64,000 bases of DNA from Lepraria neglecta (lineage: Eukaryota > Ascomycota > Lecanoromycetes > Lecanorales > Stereocaulaceae): assembly GCA_033220425.1 (NCBI GenBank), contig CM065647.1, forward strand, positions 2,170,001-2,234,000, in the 5' to 3' direction. Below the pieces are notes generated by a model, which did not search any database, had not been told where the DNA came from, and saw only the letters and a list, made by a program, of their open reading frames with translations. Positions 1 through 11,538 of the stretch are shown here, one piece after another. Numbering within the stretch: position 1 is the stretch's first letter; every line of letters starts with the position of its first letter. Both the position numbers and the translations under genes were made by a program.

Positions 1-2334
1 ATTTCTTTCCTGCAGGCGCTGATGGGATACATTTGGTAGTTGACGAGAAGGGGGTCTTTCGAGAAGAGAATTTCAATAAAGCTATGACTACGATAGCCGA
101 CAAACAAGGTGATGATCCTGCCGATGCCATGGCAAAGAGAAAAGGCAAAGGCAAAGACAAGCGCCTCAACAAGGGCGGTACGAAAGGGCCTTCTGACATC
201 TACAAAATTGTCAAAATGATTATGATGAAGAACTACAATCCTGTAATCGTCTTCAGCTTCAGCAAGAACCAATGTGAAGCATACGCACTTCAGATGGCCA
301 ACTTGACTTTCAACGACCAGTCAGAAAAGGACATGGTGGACAAGGTCTTCAACAGCGCACTGGAGATGCTGACCGAAGAAGACAAGCAATTGCCTCAAAT
401 CCAGAACATCTTACCCCTTCTGAAGCGTGGGATTGGAATTCATCACTCCGGACTTTTGCCCATACTAAAAGAGACTATCGAGATTCTCTTTCAAGAGGGA
501 CTTATCAAGGTGCTCTTCGCTACGGAAACCTTTTCAATTGGACTGAATATGCCCGCAAAAACCGTCGTGTTCACCAGTGTCCGTAAATTTGACGGCGTCT
601 CACAGAGATGGGTCACTCCTTCAGAATTCGTGCAGATGTCAGGACGGGCTGGTCGACGTGGCCTCGATGATCGTGGAATCGTTATCATGATGATTAATGA
701 GAAGATGGAGCCTGCCATAGCAAAGGAGATCGTCCGAGGAGAGCAAGACAAGCTGAATTCAGCTTTCTACCTAGGTTACAACATGATATTGAACCTGATG
801 CGAGTTGAAGAAATATCCCCGGAATTCATGCTGGACCGATGTTTCTATCAATTTCAGAACACGGCCAGTGTTTCTGGGCTCGAGAAAGAACTTCATGATT
901 TAGAGACGCAGAGATCAAAGGCGGAAATTGTCGATGAAGGCACGATCCGAGAGTATTACGATCTACGGAAGCAGCTGGACATGTATACGAAGGACATGCG
1001 CGATGTCATCAATCACCCCAACTACTGCTTGCAGTTCATGCAGTCTGGACGATTGGTGCGGATCAAGTATATGGACTATGATTTTGGCTGGGGAGCTGTA
1101 GTCAACTTCACGCCAAGGAAGCCTAGCAAAGATCAAAAGCCCGAACATATAAGTCCCCAGCAATCTTATGTCGTAGACGTGCTATTGCAAATAGCCGACA
1201 CGTCTTCGAATGGAACACGAACACACACAGATCTCCCGCAGGGCGTTCGTCCAGCACTGGATGGGGAGAGATCGAAGATGGAAGTTGTACCAATCTTGCT
1301 GTCCTGCGTTGAGTCCGTGGGTCACATTCGGATCTTCCTGCCCGCAGACTTGAAATTGGCCGACCAGCGAAATATAGCAAGAAAATCTATCGATGAGGTA
1401 AAGCGAAGGTTTCCCGATGGGATTGCTGTACTTGACCCCATCGAGAACATGGGCATCACCGACAATTCATTCAAGAAGCTGCTCAGGGTCCGTCTCTCTT
1501 CCTTTCAACTTTGGGCTAGAATTAAGCTGACAGCATACAGAAAATCGAGGTACTTGAGACTCGTCTGCTAGCAAATCCTCTACACAACTCTCCATGTCTT
1601 CCTGACCTTTACAACCAATACGCGGAGAAGGTGGAGCTTTCCGACAAGATCAAAGCTGTAAAGAAGCAAATCACCGCTGCCCTGTCAATCATGCAGCTTG
1701 ACGAGCTGAAATGCCGGAAACGTGTTCTTCGCCGCTTTGGCTTCATCAACGACGCAGAAGTCGTCCAGCTTAAGGCGCGTGTTGCCTGCGAAATTAGTAC
1801 CGGAGACGAGTTGTTACTCAGCGAGCTCCTGTTCGACCGATTCTTCAATGAGCTTACCCCAGAAATGTGTGCTGCAGTGTTGAGCTGCTTCATCTTCGAA
1901 GAAAAATCAGAAGCACCAGCGCTGAAAGAAGAACTTGCACGCCCATTCCGTGAGATTCAAGCAAAGGCCAGACAGATAGCCAAAGTTTCTCAAGAGAGCA
2001 AGCTGCCGCTCGTGGAGGATGAGTATATCGCGACTTTCAAGTATCAGTTAATGGACGTCGTCTACGCTTGGGCACATGGCAAATCATTTGCCGAGATTTG
2101 GTATGCCCATCCTCACTCCCATGTAGAATCCACACACTGATAAGTTACTCTAGCAAAATGACGGATGTCTACGAAGGAAGTTTAATTCGCTTATTTAGAC
2201 GTCTGGAAGAGTTGCTGAGACAGATGGCCCAAGCTGCTAAGGTGATGGGCAGCGATGAACTGGAGAAGAAGTTCGAGGAGTCTCTGACAAAGGTCCGGCG
2301 AGACATTGTCGCAGCACAGTCATTGTATCTGTGA
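1..2334 (+). CDS. MTR4: Exosome RNA helicase Mtr4 (5' truncated)
   Basis: ATP-dependent 3'-5' RNA helicase of the Ski2-like family, the helicase of the nuclear TRAMP/exosome pathway. The window opens inside the gene in frame 3 (FFPAGADGIHLVVDE). Exons are 1-1487, 1541-2100 and 2154-2334, giving 741 visible residues of a family about 1070 long. Seen in order: the end of RecA domain 1; RecA domain 2 with motif V (FATETFSIGLNMPAKT) and motif VI (QMSGRAGRRG); the arch/KOW insertion (around YDFGWGAVVNF); and the C-terminal DSHCT helical bundle ending YEGSLIRLFRRLEELLRQM. Both introns are 53 nt; the second joins FAEI to CKMTDVYEGS and restores the family sequence. The N-terminal third, including the Walker A and DExH motifs, lies outside the window. 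Identification is very firm. Confidence 0.95.
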
Positions 2335-2844
2335 GAGCATTATGATTGCGAGGAGTTCTTTAGCATAGCCGACGGTGTTTGGCGATTACTTACCATGAAA
2401 TCTTTCATGCATCCAGGGATCTAGCCAGCGATCGTCCCTTTTCACTGTGTAGCAGTATCTGCACCGACGTTCTAGCTCTCATATAGACATCGGTCGATAG
2501 CAAGTGACAAAGGTTGTAGTAGCATTATGCGTGTTCGTTAGTGTCTCGACAAACACTTCCTGGCCATTCGACAAAGAAAAGCTTTTAGTCTCTGGATCTA
2601 CCGGATAGAACTTGATCAATTTCCCACACATCAACACAACGATTTACAATATGTTTGTGTAGATCGGCAGCTCCTTGACAAGGAAGTGCCTTCCATGTTT
2701 AGTCAGTTTGCCAAGCTTTTAGAGATGATCGGCGGATCTTGTTTGTTCCCACTCTCTTCATCTTCATCCACATCCACATCACAATCCCACCTCCCATTCA
2801 CAGGGGATCCTTGAAGAGAGTGTATCATATCACCACCCGCAACT
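2335..2844. other. Intergenic: MTR4 3' region and STS1 promoter/5' leader
   Basis: No coding signal seen on either strand. Between two plus-strand genes. The stretch just before the STS1 start is pyrimidine-rich with short CATC/CCA runs, as is common in fungal leaders. Confidence 0.5.
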
Positions 2845-3837
2845 ATGAATAGCGTCCTTGCCTCGCCACCACCTCCTCACCAGCTATACAACACCCACCT
2901 CTCGCCATCCCATTCTAGTACGCTATCTTCATCCCTACAGAGACTAACATTGACTGACTCTAACATGACAGTGTCGTTCCCTAGCGGTGGCTCCATGAAC
3001 CGGAAACGAAAAGCTGAGGATGATGAACCTCAAGCTGAGGATCGAATGTCCTCATCACCATCGAATTCTCCAGCTCCTTCTAACCGCTCGCTACCCGCCC
3101 GTCGACATAACAAGAGAGCCAGGTCAGGTCTCGCTGGTAGACCACTTGCTTTGCCAAGATTGCTAGAAACACTGGATGCAGAGTCATTACGAGGCGTCCT
3201 CCAGTCCATCTGCAGCCGACATCCTGAGATAGGCTCCGAGGTGGAACATACAGCACCACGCCCCAGTGTTCCATCCGCCCTCAGTGTGCTTAAGAACTAT
3301 GAATCAGCTCTACAGTCCTCCTTCCCTTTTGGCGGTGATCAAACATCCGACTACGCATACAACAGGGTTCGACAACAGCTTATGGCCCTCCTTGACGCCC
3401 TTGCAGACTTTACGCCACACTTCCTCCCACCAAACGAGACACAAGCATCACAGGCTCTCAGCTTCCTTGATGGAGCAACGGACATCATACACCGTCTTCC
3501 TAACTGGAACTCATTTCAGAACAACCTACATAAACAAAACGCCTACGAAGAGATCTCGGGAGCTTGGGCACTGGCTATACGAGAAGCGGCTAAGAGGGCT
3601 GGGGGCATGAAATTACAATATGATGGCTGGGATCAGAAGCTTGCGAAACATAACCAGCAAGCGGGTGGGAAGCTCCAGGATGCTGTTAACGAGCTCAGTG
3701 CTAATATTGGATGGATGGGAGGTCAACCTCAAGTTCAGCAGCATGGCAACCGGGGTGATGACTTAAGCTCAGTCAGGCAGGAGCTTTTGTCCGGAACTTA
3801 TGGATCAAACCTTCCTGTGCGCGTTGGGCCATGGTAA
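2845..3837 (+). CDS. STS1: Tethering factor for nuclear proteasome Sts1/Cut8
   Basis: Cut8/Sts1 family protein that anchors the 26S proteasome at the nuclear envelope and is itself short-lived in yeasts. Read through, the frame gives 330 residues. It has a Ser/Pro-rich N-terminus, a basic NLS-like stretch ([10 protein letters not shown], later [11 protein letters not shown]), the helical Cut8 core ([20 protein letters not shown] onward) and the conserved C-terminal end [12 protein letters not shown]...VRVGPW. A likely in-frame 54-nt intron, 2918-2971, has a GTACGC donor, a CTAAC branch site and a CAG acceptor. Its removal makes a 312-residue protein and creates a Met codon across the junction (SHS-MSFPSGGS). 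Identity is firm; which form is used is inference. Confidence 0.88.
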   Translation: MNSVLASPPPPHQLYNTHLSPSHSSTLSSSLQRLTLTDSNMTVSFPSGGSMNRKRKAEDDEPQAEDRMSSSPSNSPAPSNRSLPARRHNKRARSGLAGRPLALPRLLETLDAESLRGVLQSICSRHPEIGSEVEHTAPRPSVPSALSVLKNYESALQSSFPFGGDQTSDYAYNRVRQQLMALLDALADFTPHFLPPNETQASQALSFLDGATDIIHRLPNWNSFQNNLHKQNAYEEISGAWALAIREAAKRAGGMKLQYDGWDQKLAKHNQQAGGKLQDAVNELSANIGWMGGQPQVQQHGNRGDDLSSVRQELLSGTYGSNLPVRVGPW

Positions 3838-4458
3838 TCGAAGGAAATTGGTATCAGGGAGAACAGGGATTGCATTTCACGCCTTATGACGACAGTTCGC
3901 GGACGGTTAGAAAGGTGAATAGAAGGATCGTGCATTGCGTGGTAAAGGCGCAGGGGGCAACAGTCGTGCGTGTTTAATAATAGCAATACATTGATAGGCG
4001 TTTGGGCCATCAGTCCATATCTCTTTGGTGTCGATGTGGTCTCTTGCTTGAGGTGAAACGCATGTCCATATTTACGGGCGTTCATGATTTCCCGCCATTG
4101 GCAGTAAGTTAAAGACTTTCGATCAGTGAATGCTTATCACGTCGCTAATACGTGATGAATTCTTGCATCGGTCTTCGTCCTTTAACCCCACTGAACTACT
4201 GGCAGAGTGAATTGTGAGTTGTGGGTGTATTTATTTCCTTTCCACCTCACTTGACCCAAGCCCAACACTTTTACGGCTCGCATTCAAATCTTTTACCATA
4301 CTGTCATGCTGTCATACAATTTGCCAACACCGTCCCTCTCAACTCAATAAGCTGAAAAATGACATCACTCTAAGCCCTTGACTTTCCAAAAAGTAGTGGC
4401 CTATCATTTCAACCGCCACTCATCTTGTCTCTTGAGCTGAGTATCACTCACGCATAAA
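3838..4458. other. Intergenic, no gene seen
   Basis: 3' region of STS1 and promoter of the next plus-strand gene. Only short unsupported frames; no RNA gene or repeat recognised. Confidence 0.5.
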
Positions 4459-5625
4459 ATGGGTCTCCTCAAGCGCATTAACGTGACGATTGCCGTCAAC
4501 GGGCAAGAACTACACGAATACGATAACGAACTTGCCAATCCCTGCCACTATAACTCAGCTTCAAAATATGTCGAAGCTACATCAGGCGCACAATTTGAGA
4601 CCAAGGCCTCAGCACTAAGTTCTTACTACTGAGGCTCAAATGCAGTACAAATTGATATCTTCCTAGACGGGTTCTACGTCGATAACGACCTATTCCTGAA
4701 GAAAAACGCCAAACCTGATCGTGCTTGGGACGAGGTCTTCGAAGGTGCTAGGCGACACGGCAGTACTGGGTGGGAATGCAAACCTTTTACGTTTGCAGAG
4801 GTGTTATCTCGTAAGTGAACGCTCAATAACGTCTGATGTCCGCTAATTGCTATTGCAGTAGAGGACTCCTCTTCTACTTCCAGCCAAGACCGTCTAACTG
4901 ATCTCGGAACTATCACTGTCCAATTCATTGGTCATAAGGTGATCGGGTTATCGTCCTCAAAATCTAGGGATGAGTTCGGAGACTTAGACGATGCGCCCGA
5001 GCTTTCAGAGAAGGCACTCAAAGGAATGAGCGTGACATACGGTGCTAAGTCTGGAACCCAACCGTCTTTCAACGGCGTAAGCTTACTGTTTGACGCATAG
5101 ACTTGGCGAAGGCCAGAGTCATGAAGCTGTCACGGTGTATAAAACAAAAGTTTCGAACCGCAAGAGACCACCTATTGCAACCTTCGAGTTCAAATACCGC
5201 TCGCGAAGTGAGTGGACACCAAGACAGATCAGAAAGACCAGGAACTGATTTCATCACAGAAGCTCTTCAAGGCATGCTTCTCATCCCACGAACACCTTCT
5301 CCTCCCGGGAGCCCTACGCCGGTACCGCTGGAAGAGCGACCCATCGACGGCCTGACTCCGGAAGAAATGCGAGAGCTTCTCAAGAGACACCAGGTACTTT
5401 CTCTTTCCGAATATGGTGCGTCGCAGGCCAATTTTACTAACAATTCTAAAGGCTAGACAACGAACGGAGCGCGAGGCCAACGTCAAGAATGAGAGCGGCG
5501 TCGAATCTGAACGTAGCCTGAAGAGAGAGCGCAATGAGGAGTATGACGGACTCATGGCTTCCGCCTCAGCGAGGAGGGCAAGGACTCGTCCGTTCACCAA
5601 TGCGGAGGTTGTAGAATTGGACTAA
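4459..5625 (+). pseudogene. DUF7918-like fungal protein with in-frame stop
   Basis: Resembles the fungal DUF7918 family of unknown function: INVTIAVNGQELHEYD, then KYVEATSGAQF, VQIDIFLDGFYVD, an IATFEFKYRSR core, LLIPRTPSPP and an acidic/basic tail. Inferred exons: 4459-4810, 4859-5063, 5101-5207, 5260-5393 and 5452-5625. The 37-nt intron 5064-5100 was chosen because it alone keeps the frame (GTQP-LGEGQSHEAVTVYK). The frame is broken by TGA at 4630-4632 (codon 58), in SSYY-stop-GSNAVQIDIF. Homology continues straight through, so TGG (Trp) to TGA is the simplest explanation. A 27-nt intron (4619-4645) would also remove the stop but is implausibly short. Could be a recent pseudogene, a sequencing error or a readthrough gene. 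The family name is from memory of the motif pattern. Confidence 0.6.
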
Positions 5626-6353
5626 AGACCACGAATGACAGATACTTGGCTGCGAGAGATCTAGCAGCTTCAATGATTGACCATGACACGAAACGGTGGT
5701 GTTCGATATCTAAGCTTATTTGTGGACTTGGCCGCCGGGTTGATAGTGGTGGCAGACATGGATTTAACCGGCTTACTCGTGGACTTTGCTGGCATAGAAT
5801 TTGGATGCTGAATGGAGAATGGGAATTCAGAGAACATAGTCCAAACTCATAGGCAGAATCTACATCTGGTAGATTAGACAGAGCTAGCAACAATCGACCA
5901 AACATTAGTTGCAAAGATCCACTGCCTTTCACAATCCTCTGAAGGCCTAGCTCACGAATATGACCACATCGGGACCGATGTGGTCAGCGCTGTGGTGCAA
6001 TCATGGATTTTCGTCATTAAAAGTAGGTGGAAGCCCCCAGATGAGAGGCGAAGCAGCGAGCACTGATAAACACGAACAATCAATTCGTCTTGTGCTATAT
6101 AGGTACATCTTGATCGTATTGTACATTCCTGCTCAAGCGATAGCGATTTATAAAATCTGTCATCGACGATGCAAATGCCCAAAAGGGTATCTTCCCACAG
6201 ATCCCCCACACCTCCCAGCTCCTTCGCTCATGTATGTAGAATAAAACGATAGTACATAATTGTGACGCATCAAGAACATTGCGTTACGTTTCCCATTGCC
6301 CACCCAACGCTATATCTGTACAGATGCCTGCATCAAAGTGCCTGCGTCAAAAT
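5626..6353. other. Intergenic between convergent genes
   Basis: 3' regions of the plus-strand DUF7918-like gene and minus-strand SOG2. Overlapping short frames on both strands have no recognisable domain; nothing else seen. Confidence 0.5.
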
Positions 6354-9300
6354 TCAACGGCGGTAAATCATAGTCTGCTGCTTCTGCAGCGTATCAGCTC
6401 TTTCGAAGATATTTCCCTGGAAAGTCTGCTCAAGGGAAGCACTCGCGGGCGTGGCAGGCACAGTTGCTTGTGCAGCAGGGCCAAGCGCAGCTGAGAGCGG
6501 AGTAGCAGGGACACTCGCGTTGTGAGGACTGAAGCTGGAGCCAGCTGTTGATCCCCCCGAACCTTTCGAGCGATGTTGCTGCCATCCGTTCTCCATTCGA
6601 GTTTGCATCTGAAGCTGAAGCTGAGGTTGTGGCGTAGCCAGAGGATCTAATTCCTGTGTAAGTCGGTTCCATGGCGAGTCGGCGATCAGCCTAGCTGCCT
6701 CTCTCGTAGATTGGTGCACGGGTCTAACCCAATGTCTCATATCGTCAGGCGTGATATTGTGTCTCCTTCCTTCTTTGAGGGAAACCAAGAGGTTGCCGTA
6801 GGAATCGAGGAAGGTGTTGACGAGTCGCCAGAAGTCACGTGCGTTGCGTGCTTCGGGGTCGTTGAGCCTTACTGTAGAGAGACGCATCTTGAGTACTTCG
6901 CTCATATTTATACAGTGCTTGCAGTTGGCAATAAGTGTGAGCCACAAGTCGCGAATCCTCTCGGGGTCATATTTCTTATTATACGTGTCCAAGCCATGGA
7001 CGAAGTATGGCTCGAGCTCTTTGACAATCTGAAGGCCTTCATCGGCCGCTTGCTTCAGGACGTCGAAGATCCGTTCGAATTGGGCTGCTTGCTCCTTTTC
7101 CAGCCGTGCTTGCTCTGGCGTTACGTTGACGCTACCACTACGTGAACGGGCACTTATGCTGAACGTCTCACCCGAGCGAGGCGTGCTAGCCATTGAGCTC
7201 AAGGCCGAATTTGAAGCTGAACTGTAGAATGCGCCTGCTCGACTGTTTGAGCGACTTCGACCGTTTGGATACAGTGGTATAGAGCTCTGCGGACCGTGTG
7301 CTGCATTTAAATTGGCATAGCTACTTGAGTGCTGGACAGAACCTTGTCTCCAGCGCCTGTCCGTTTTCAGGCGCTCTTGAGTTGGTGTCACCGAATGGTC
7401 GCGGATGGTCATACGTTCTCTTTCGTTGGGGAGCTCAGTGATCGTGGAGATGCGTTGAACGTTGTTTTTCTGGACAGGCGCTTTGGAGTGAACATTCCCA
7501 AGGCTTCGGCTTGCGTTAGACATTTCGTTTAGGCTTCCGTATAGCATAAGCATCAGCGTCCGCAGGTATCTCGGGTCTGCTCCTCTGACTATCTGCTTGA
7601 CGTTTTTCACCAGGATGGCCCCAACCTGCTGATGAGCTAGAATGCAAGAATGCGTCGCCAGGGTTATGGACTTTTTTGACTGCTTTCCTGACTCTGAGCT
7701 TTGATCTAGCATGCCGTCGAATTTATGCAGTTCTTGATCCAGATTCTCGATATTTATAATCACAGAGTCGAACACTCTCTCCATGAATGAGGTTTTGGTT
7801 GTTCCGTCCTTGAGCAGAGAAGTCATCGTGGCTAGCTGAGGCTGAATTAGATGAAGTGCATATAGCACACCTCTAGCGCCTTCGATGATGTTGTCTATGG
7901 GCCAATCTTCTCGTTTTTGTTCGGGAAGACTTGACAGCCGGCGTACCATCATGCCTCGTTGCCAATCGCCACCGTTTGGGCTTGCAAGACTTGAAGGGCT
8001 GCCTTCACCAGCTCGAACACCGTTCCGTAGCGCTGACCCATGACTTTGACCACGTAAATGATAGCTATTCCTGTTCGGTCCTGTTTCATCAACAACTCCA
8101 AGGCCAGCATTCTTCTTGTTAATCATGCCCATGCGCTTGACCTTGTTGCTCTGTGTAGCTTGCAGGATACTTTCACTGTTACTCCTATTTCGGTCGTTCC
8201 AAAGTGCCAACGGTGCAAGACCAGGACGCCGAAGTCCAGCCGCTTGCAAAGCATTACTCTGGCTGGACGGGACTCGAAAATGAGAGCGATTTGGCGGAGG
8301 AGACTTTGGGAACCTGGGGGACTTAAGATCAGAAGCAGACTCGGAGCCGCTTGTATAATGTCCGTATGTTCGAGGCTGTATAGGGAAACGAGTCTGAGCG
8401 CGAGGCGTTTCTATAGGCTCGTCGCTGCTGCTCGTGGGTCAAAAAAAGTATGAGCAAGCCGATCATAAGTACATACCTTGCATCTTCGCCCGAATCCTTG
8501 ACAGCTCGGGCTCGTAGATGCTCCTTTATCGTTGGAGTCAACATCGTGTCTCGCTCGTTGTCGTCTTTCGTAGTGTCGCTAGTCGAGAGAATACGTTTGA
8601 TGCCCGGTTCCCATGGGTTGCCCGCCATTTTCAGCATCCGTAGCGTACTGGTACTTCCAAGGCCGTTAGGAAGATCTTCAATACTGTTATGCTGTATAGA
8701 AAACACTCGCAGAGCTTTCAAGCTCTCAATGTCATTCGGTATCTCGCTTATTTTGTTGCGGCTGAGGTCAAGAATCTCCATCTGCGGGAGACCGAAGATC
8801 TGCCTTGGTGTTACTAAAGTGAATATTTGATATCTTCGGGCGCTAGCTTACGGCCTTAGGAATTTCTTTGAGCCTATTGTCCCGCATATTAAGATATTTT
8901 AACGCGAAGCAATTGGAGAATTCGTATGCAATTGACCGCAACATATTATGGGCTAGATGAAGTCTGTTACGATTGAGTATCAGCATGGAACACGGCGGCC
9001 ATGCTTGTGGCTCACGAATGTCGCGGGAAACAGCGTATCAGGATTGTCATACCGTTCGACGTCTTGTTGGATGATAGCAATCACCTCCTTAGGTATCGAA
9101 GACAACCCTCGATGTCTTAAATCAACGGTCAATTTAGGTATCGGAGTGTCTCCCGCAGCCTCGCTGCCAACCAACGTCTTTTGATATACATCACGCGCAG
9201 CATCTACCGCCTCTTGAAAAAGCTCGACACTTTCCCGTGTGGTCAGACCAGCACTCGTGACCGTCTTCTCCTGCAGCGTTTCTTGCGAGGAACCCACATA

Positions 9301-9508
9301 TCGCGTGGGGTAATCGTAATCGGACGGATACATGCTTGTCTAGGGTCAGCTTGATGCAGGTCGCTTGAGCTAAAGAACCTCACGCAGGATAGGAAGACTC
9401 TTGAGGGGTTCGAAGACTACCAGCAGCCTCCCCTAGTCCTGCATAACTATCATAGAGACCAGACAGATGGTGCCTTTCTGCCAAAACGGTGCCGCCACCA
9501 TCAGTCAT
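6354..9508 (-). CDS. SOG2: RAM network leucine-rich repeat protein Sog2
   Basis: Component of the RAM (regulation of Ace2 and morphogenesis) network that acts with the Cbk1/Cot1-type NDR kinase in polarised growth and cell separation. Minus-strand exons: 9508-9384, 9334-9053, 8963-8852, 8799-8477 and 8427-6354, a 971-residue frame. After a short Ser-rich N-terminus come leucine-rich repeats (LTVDLRHRGLSSIPKEV, LKYLNMRDNRLKEIPKA, MEILDLSRNKISEIPNDI). A long SOG2 domain follows (RGVLYALHLIQPQLATMTSL, later FERIFDVLKQAADEGLQIV), ending in a Gln/Ser/Ala-rich tail. Introns of 49, 89, 52 and 49 nt restore the LRR register. The start is uncertain: Met at 9508 is the first ATG in exon 1, but the frame stays open to a TTAG acceptor-like site at about 9593, so an extra 5' exon is possible. 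Confidence 0.88.
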
Positions 9509-10383
9509 TGGATTATCGGGTAAAGGATGGGGGGTTTGGTGTCGGGATTGCGATAGGTCTTCATGGGGCAAAGCGGTGATCAAAGCAAAGTCCTAAGTTC
9601 AGTCATGCATTCTAGAAGATCCATATTCAACGTGGATTCGCCAGTATGTCTTGAATCTGACAGATTTGAAGCGTGCCGGCAACGTAGGGGGTCAGAATGT
9701 TTTTCCAGCCATGTGGTCTAGCTGAGATGGCTCGCGGGTGACAAAAGAATCCCTGCTTCCGCACTAGCTAATATTTTCTGCGCACCGCAACAACACCTCA
9801 GGTATTGATTCTGAAGACCCAAAATCTGTATATAAATTGTAGAACTTGTTAAGCTCCACAAGTTTGCAGCGGAAATTTTCTTCAGAAAGTTGGTTGTTGG
9901 GAAGCTGTTGCCTGTTGAGTAAAATTCAGACAAACGGATTCTTCTGTCACCCGGATGGTTCCTTGCAGACACTCCCGCCGCTTGCAGGGGTGCCAAACAC
10001 TCCTCCTCAACGCCATTCGGCAGTTATTGGAGGGGGGCTGGACAAAAGGCCATTGACTGTGCTCAAACCCTTTATAGCCTTGTTTATCTACAGAGGAGTA
10101 AGCATTATACACAGGAAGTGTCTTGCCCATGTAGCAATTGGTACTGCTCAAGGAATGCTCGATAAACTGCTGTCATGATTTGCGCGTAGTACTCTAGCGC
10201 GTAGGCACTTTGGATCCCATTTTATTGAACAATAGCCCTTTCACTGTAACGGAGTCCCCAAGCGAAATTCCTCAAGCAGAAGTCACCCAGCAAATATTCA
10301 TATTGCTGAGAGATCTTTGTTGCTCCATACATGTTTCACCCAGTGCTCCTTTAGTACATCCATGCAACATCACAAGCGGAATA
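9509..10383. other. Intergenic, SOG2 5' region
   Basis: Contains the likely SOG2 promoter, possibly an unseen first SOG2 exon, and the 3' region of mS23. Frames here (for example minus 9718-9996 and plus 9846-10178) overlap one another and show no domain. Confidence 0.45.
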
Positions 10384-11209
10384 TCAACGCGTAATCATCG
10401 CACCCCCCAGCCCACTCTGTCCCTGCGCCGGTATCTGATCCGAGACTTCTTCAACTGCAGCCTCATAGTCTGCTGGATCAGCATCCAAGGCTGCCTCCTC
10501 ACTGTCAACAAGCCCAGTGTACATCGCGGCCGACCGCTGCTCCATCGTTTCCACTTCCTTCGCCGCCCACTCCTTCCACCGCTCGTATTCTTTGTCTTCC
10601 AATTCCATCCCAATGTCTAATACCGACGGGCCGAAGTACGCTCCTGTGGACATTGCCTCCTCTCTTGCTACCCTTCGCTCTATGTCCTCCTGTAACCGTA
10701 GATCGTAGAACTCTTTTCTTGCTTGATCGTAGGCTTGTGATTTTGTGATTTTTGGTACGTTGTGTAGTAGCCATAGTTGGCGTTGTATGACACTGTTTCA
10801 ATGAGTATAGCTCGACATCAAAAGGCTGTATGGATTACCTCTCCCCTGTTAAAGCCTTCTCTTTCTGTTGTATTTGCCTCCAGTCCGTTTTATGAGAATC
10901 CCTCCCATCATCTTCGATGATCATGCGCGGCCTTGCAAGCTCCCATGGATGATCCTTGAAGAATTCTCTCCGCAGCATGTCTTCCTCGTAGCCTATCTTT
11001 TGTGGTTGGAACAATTTGCTGGCTTTCTTGGTTCTTGGTCCTTTTCTCGGTCTCGTATGGGGAACTGGCTGTGTTCGCACTAGAGTCTGAGCTGGGGTTA
11101 TTGAGCCGACGACATTGTACCACGGAGGAGTGCTGCTAATTCTTTCGGCGTTCAAGAGCTGCGTTGTGGTTTGATGGACTCGTTGGGGACGAAAGTCGTA
11201 TCGACCCAT
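10384..11209 (-). CDS. RSM25: Mitochondrial small ribosomal subunit protein mS23
   Basis: Subunit of the mitochondrial 37S ribosome (mS23, yeast Rsm25). Exons 11209-10839 and 10792-10384 with one 46-nt intron give 259 residues, close to the fungal family length. Diagnostic features: start [73 protein letters not shown], and after the intron [25 protein letters not shown] and [16 protein letters not shown]. The splice gives [10 protein letters not shown], in line with the family. The start is secure because MGRYDFRP is the usual N-terminus and serves as part of the import signal. It is divergent with a PPR protein 330 bp away. Confidence 0.93.
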
Positions 11210-11538
11210 CGCGTGGGATTGAACAGGACAGAAGGATCCAGTGAAGGACAGCTCGAGTATAGGACCTCCTCGACCCTATAAAAAGTATCTGCAATCAGGT
11301 TAGATGTAGTAATCCAACTAGCTGTTCTGATGAATATGGATGTTGCTCTGAATAGCCACAAAATCGCAGCTTGCCGGCTCCGCGGTTCTTCCCGCAGCCC
11401 ACCTCTGAGACAACCAAGCTCCATGAACTCGAAACCGTTCATCTGAAACAATTCGTCGACAGCATTGACCACCTCCTGGAGACTGATTCGAGCTCTATGT
11501 ACTGGCGGGCGCCCAATTGACGCCATGCTTCAGTCTCC
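11210..11538. promoter_or_regulatory. Shared divergent promoter, mS23 / PPR protein
   Basis: The 329-bp gap separates the start codons of two divergent genes, both apparently acting in mitochondrial gene expression. A minus-strand frame (11526-11152) covers it but overlaps the mS23 start in another frame and has no recognisable domain. I read the gap as promoter plus 5' leaders; specific factor sites were not identified. Confidence 0.5.

Noticed and set aside
4619-4645. 27-nt intron that would remove the in-frame TGA in the DUF7918-like gene
   Set aside because: Far below the shortest credible intron here (37-41 nt) and deletes conserved-looking residues.
11152-11526. Minus-strand 124-codon frame between mS23 and the PPR gene
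   Set aside because: Overlaps the secure mS23 start in a different frame, has no domain, and covers the expected promoter.
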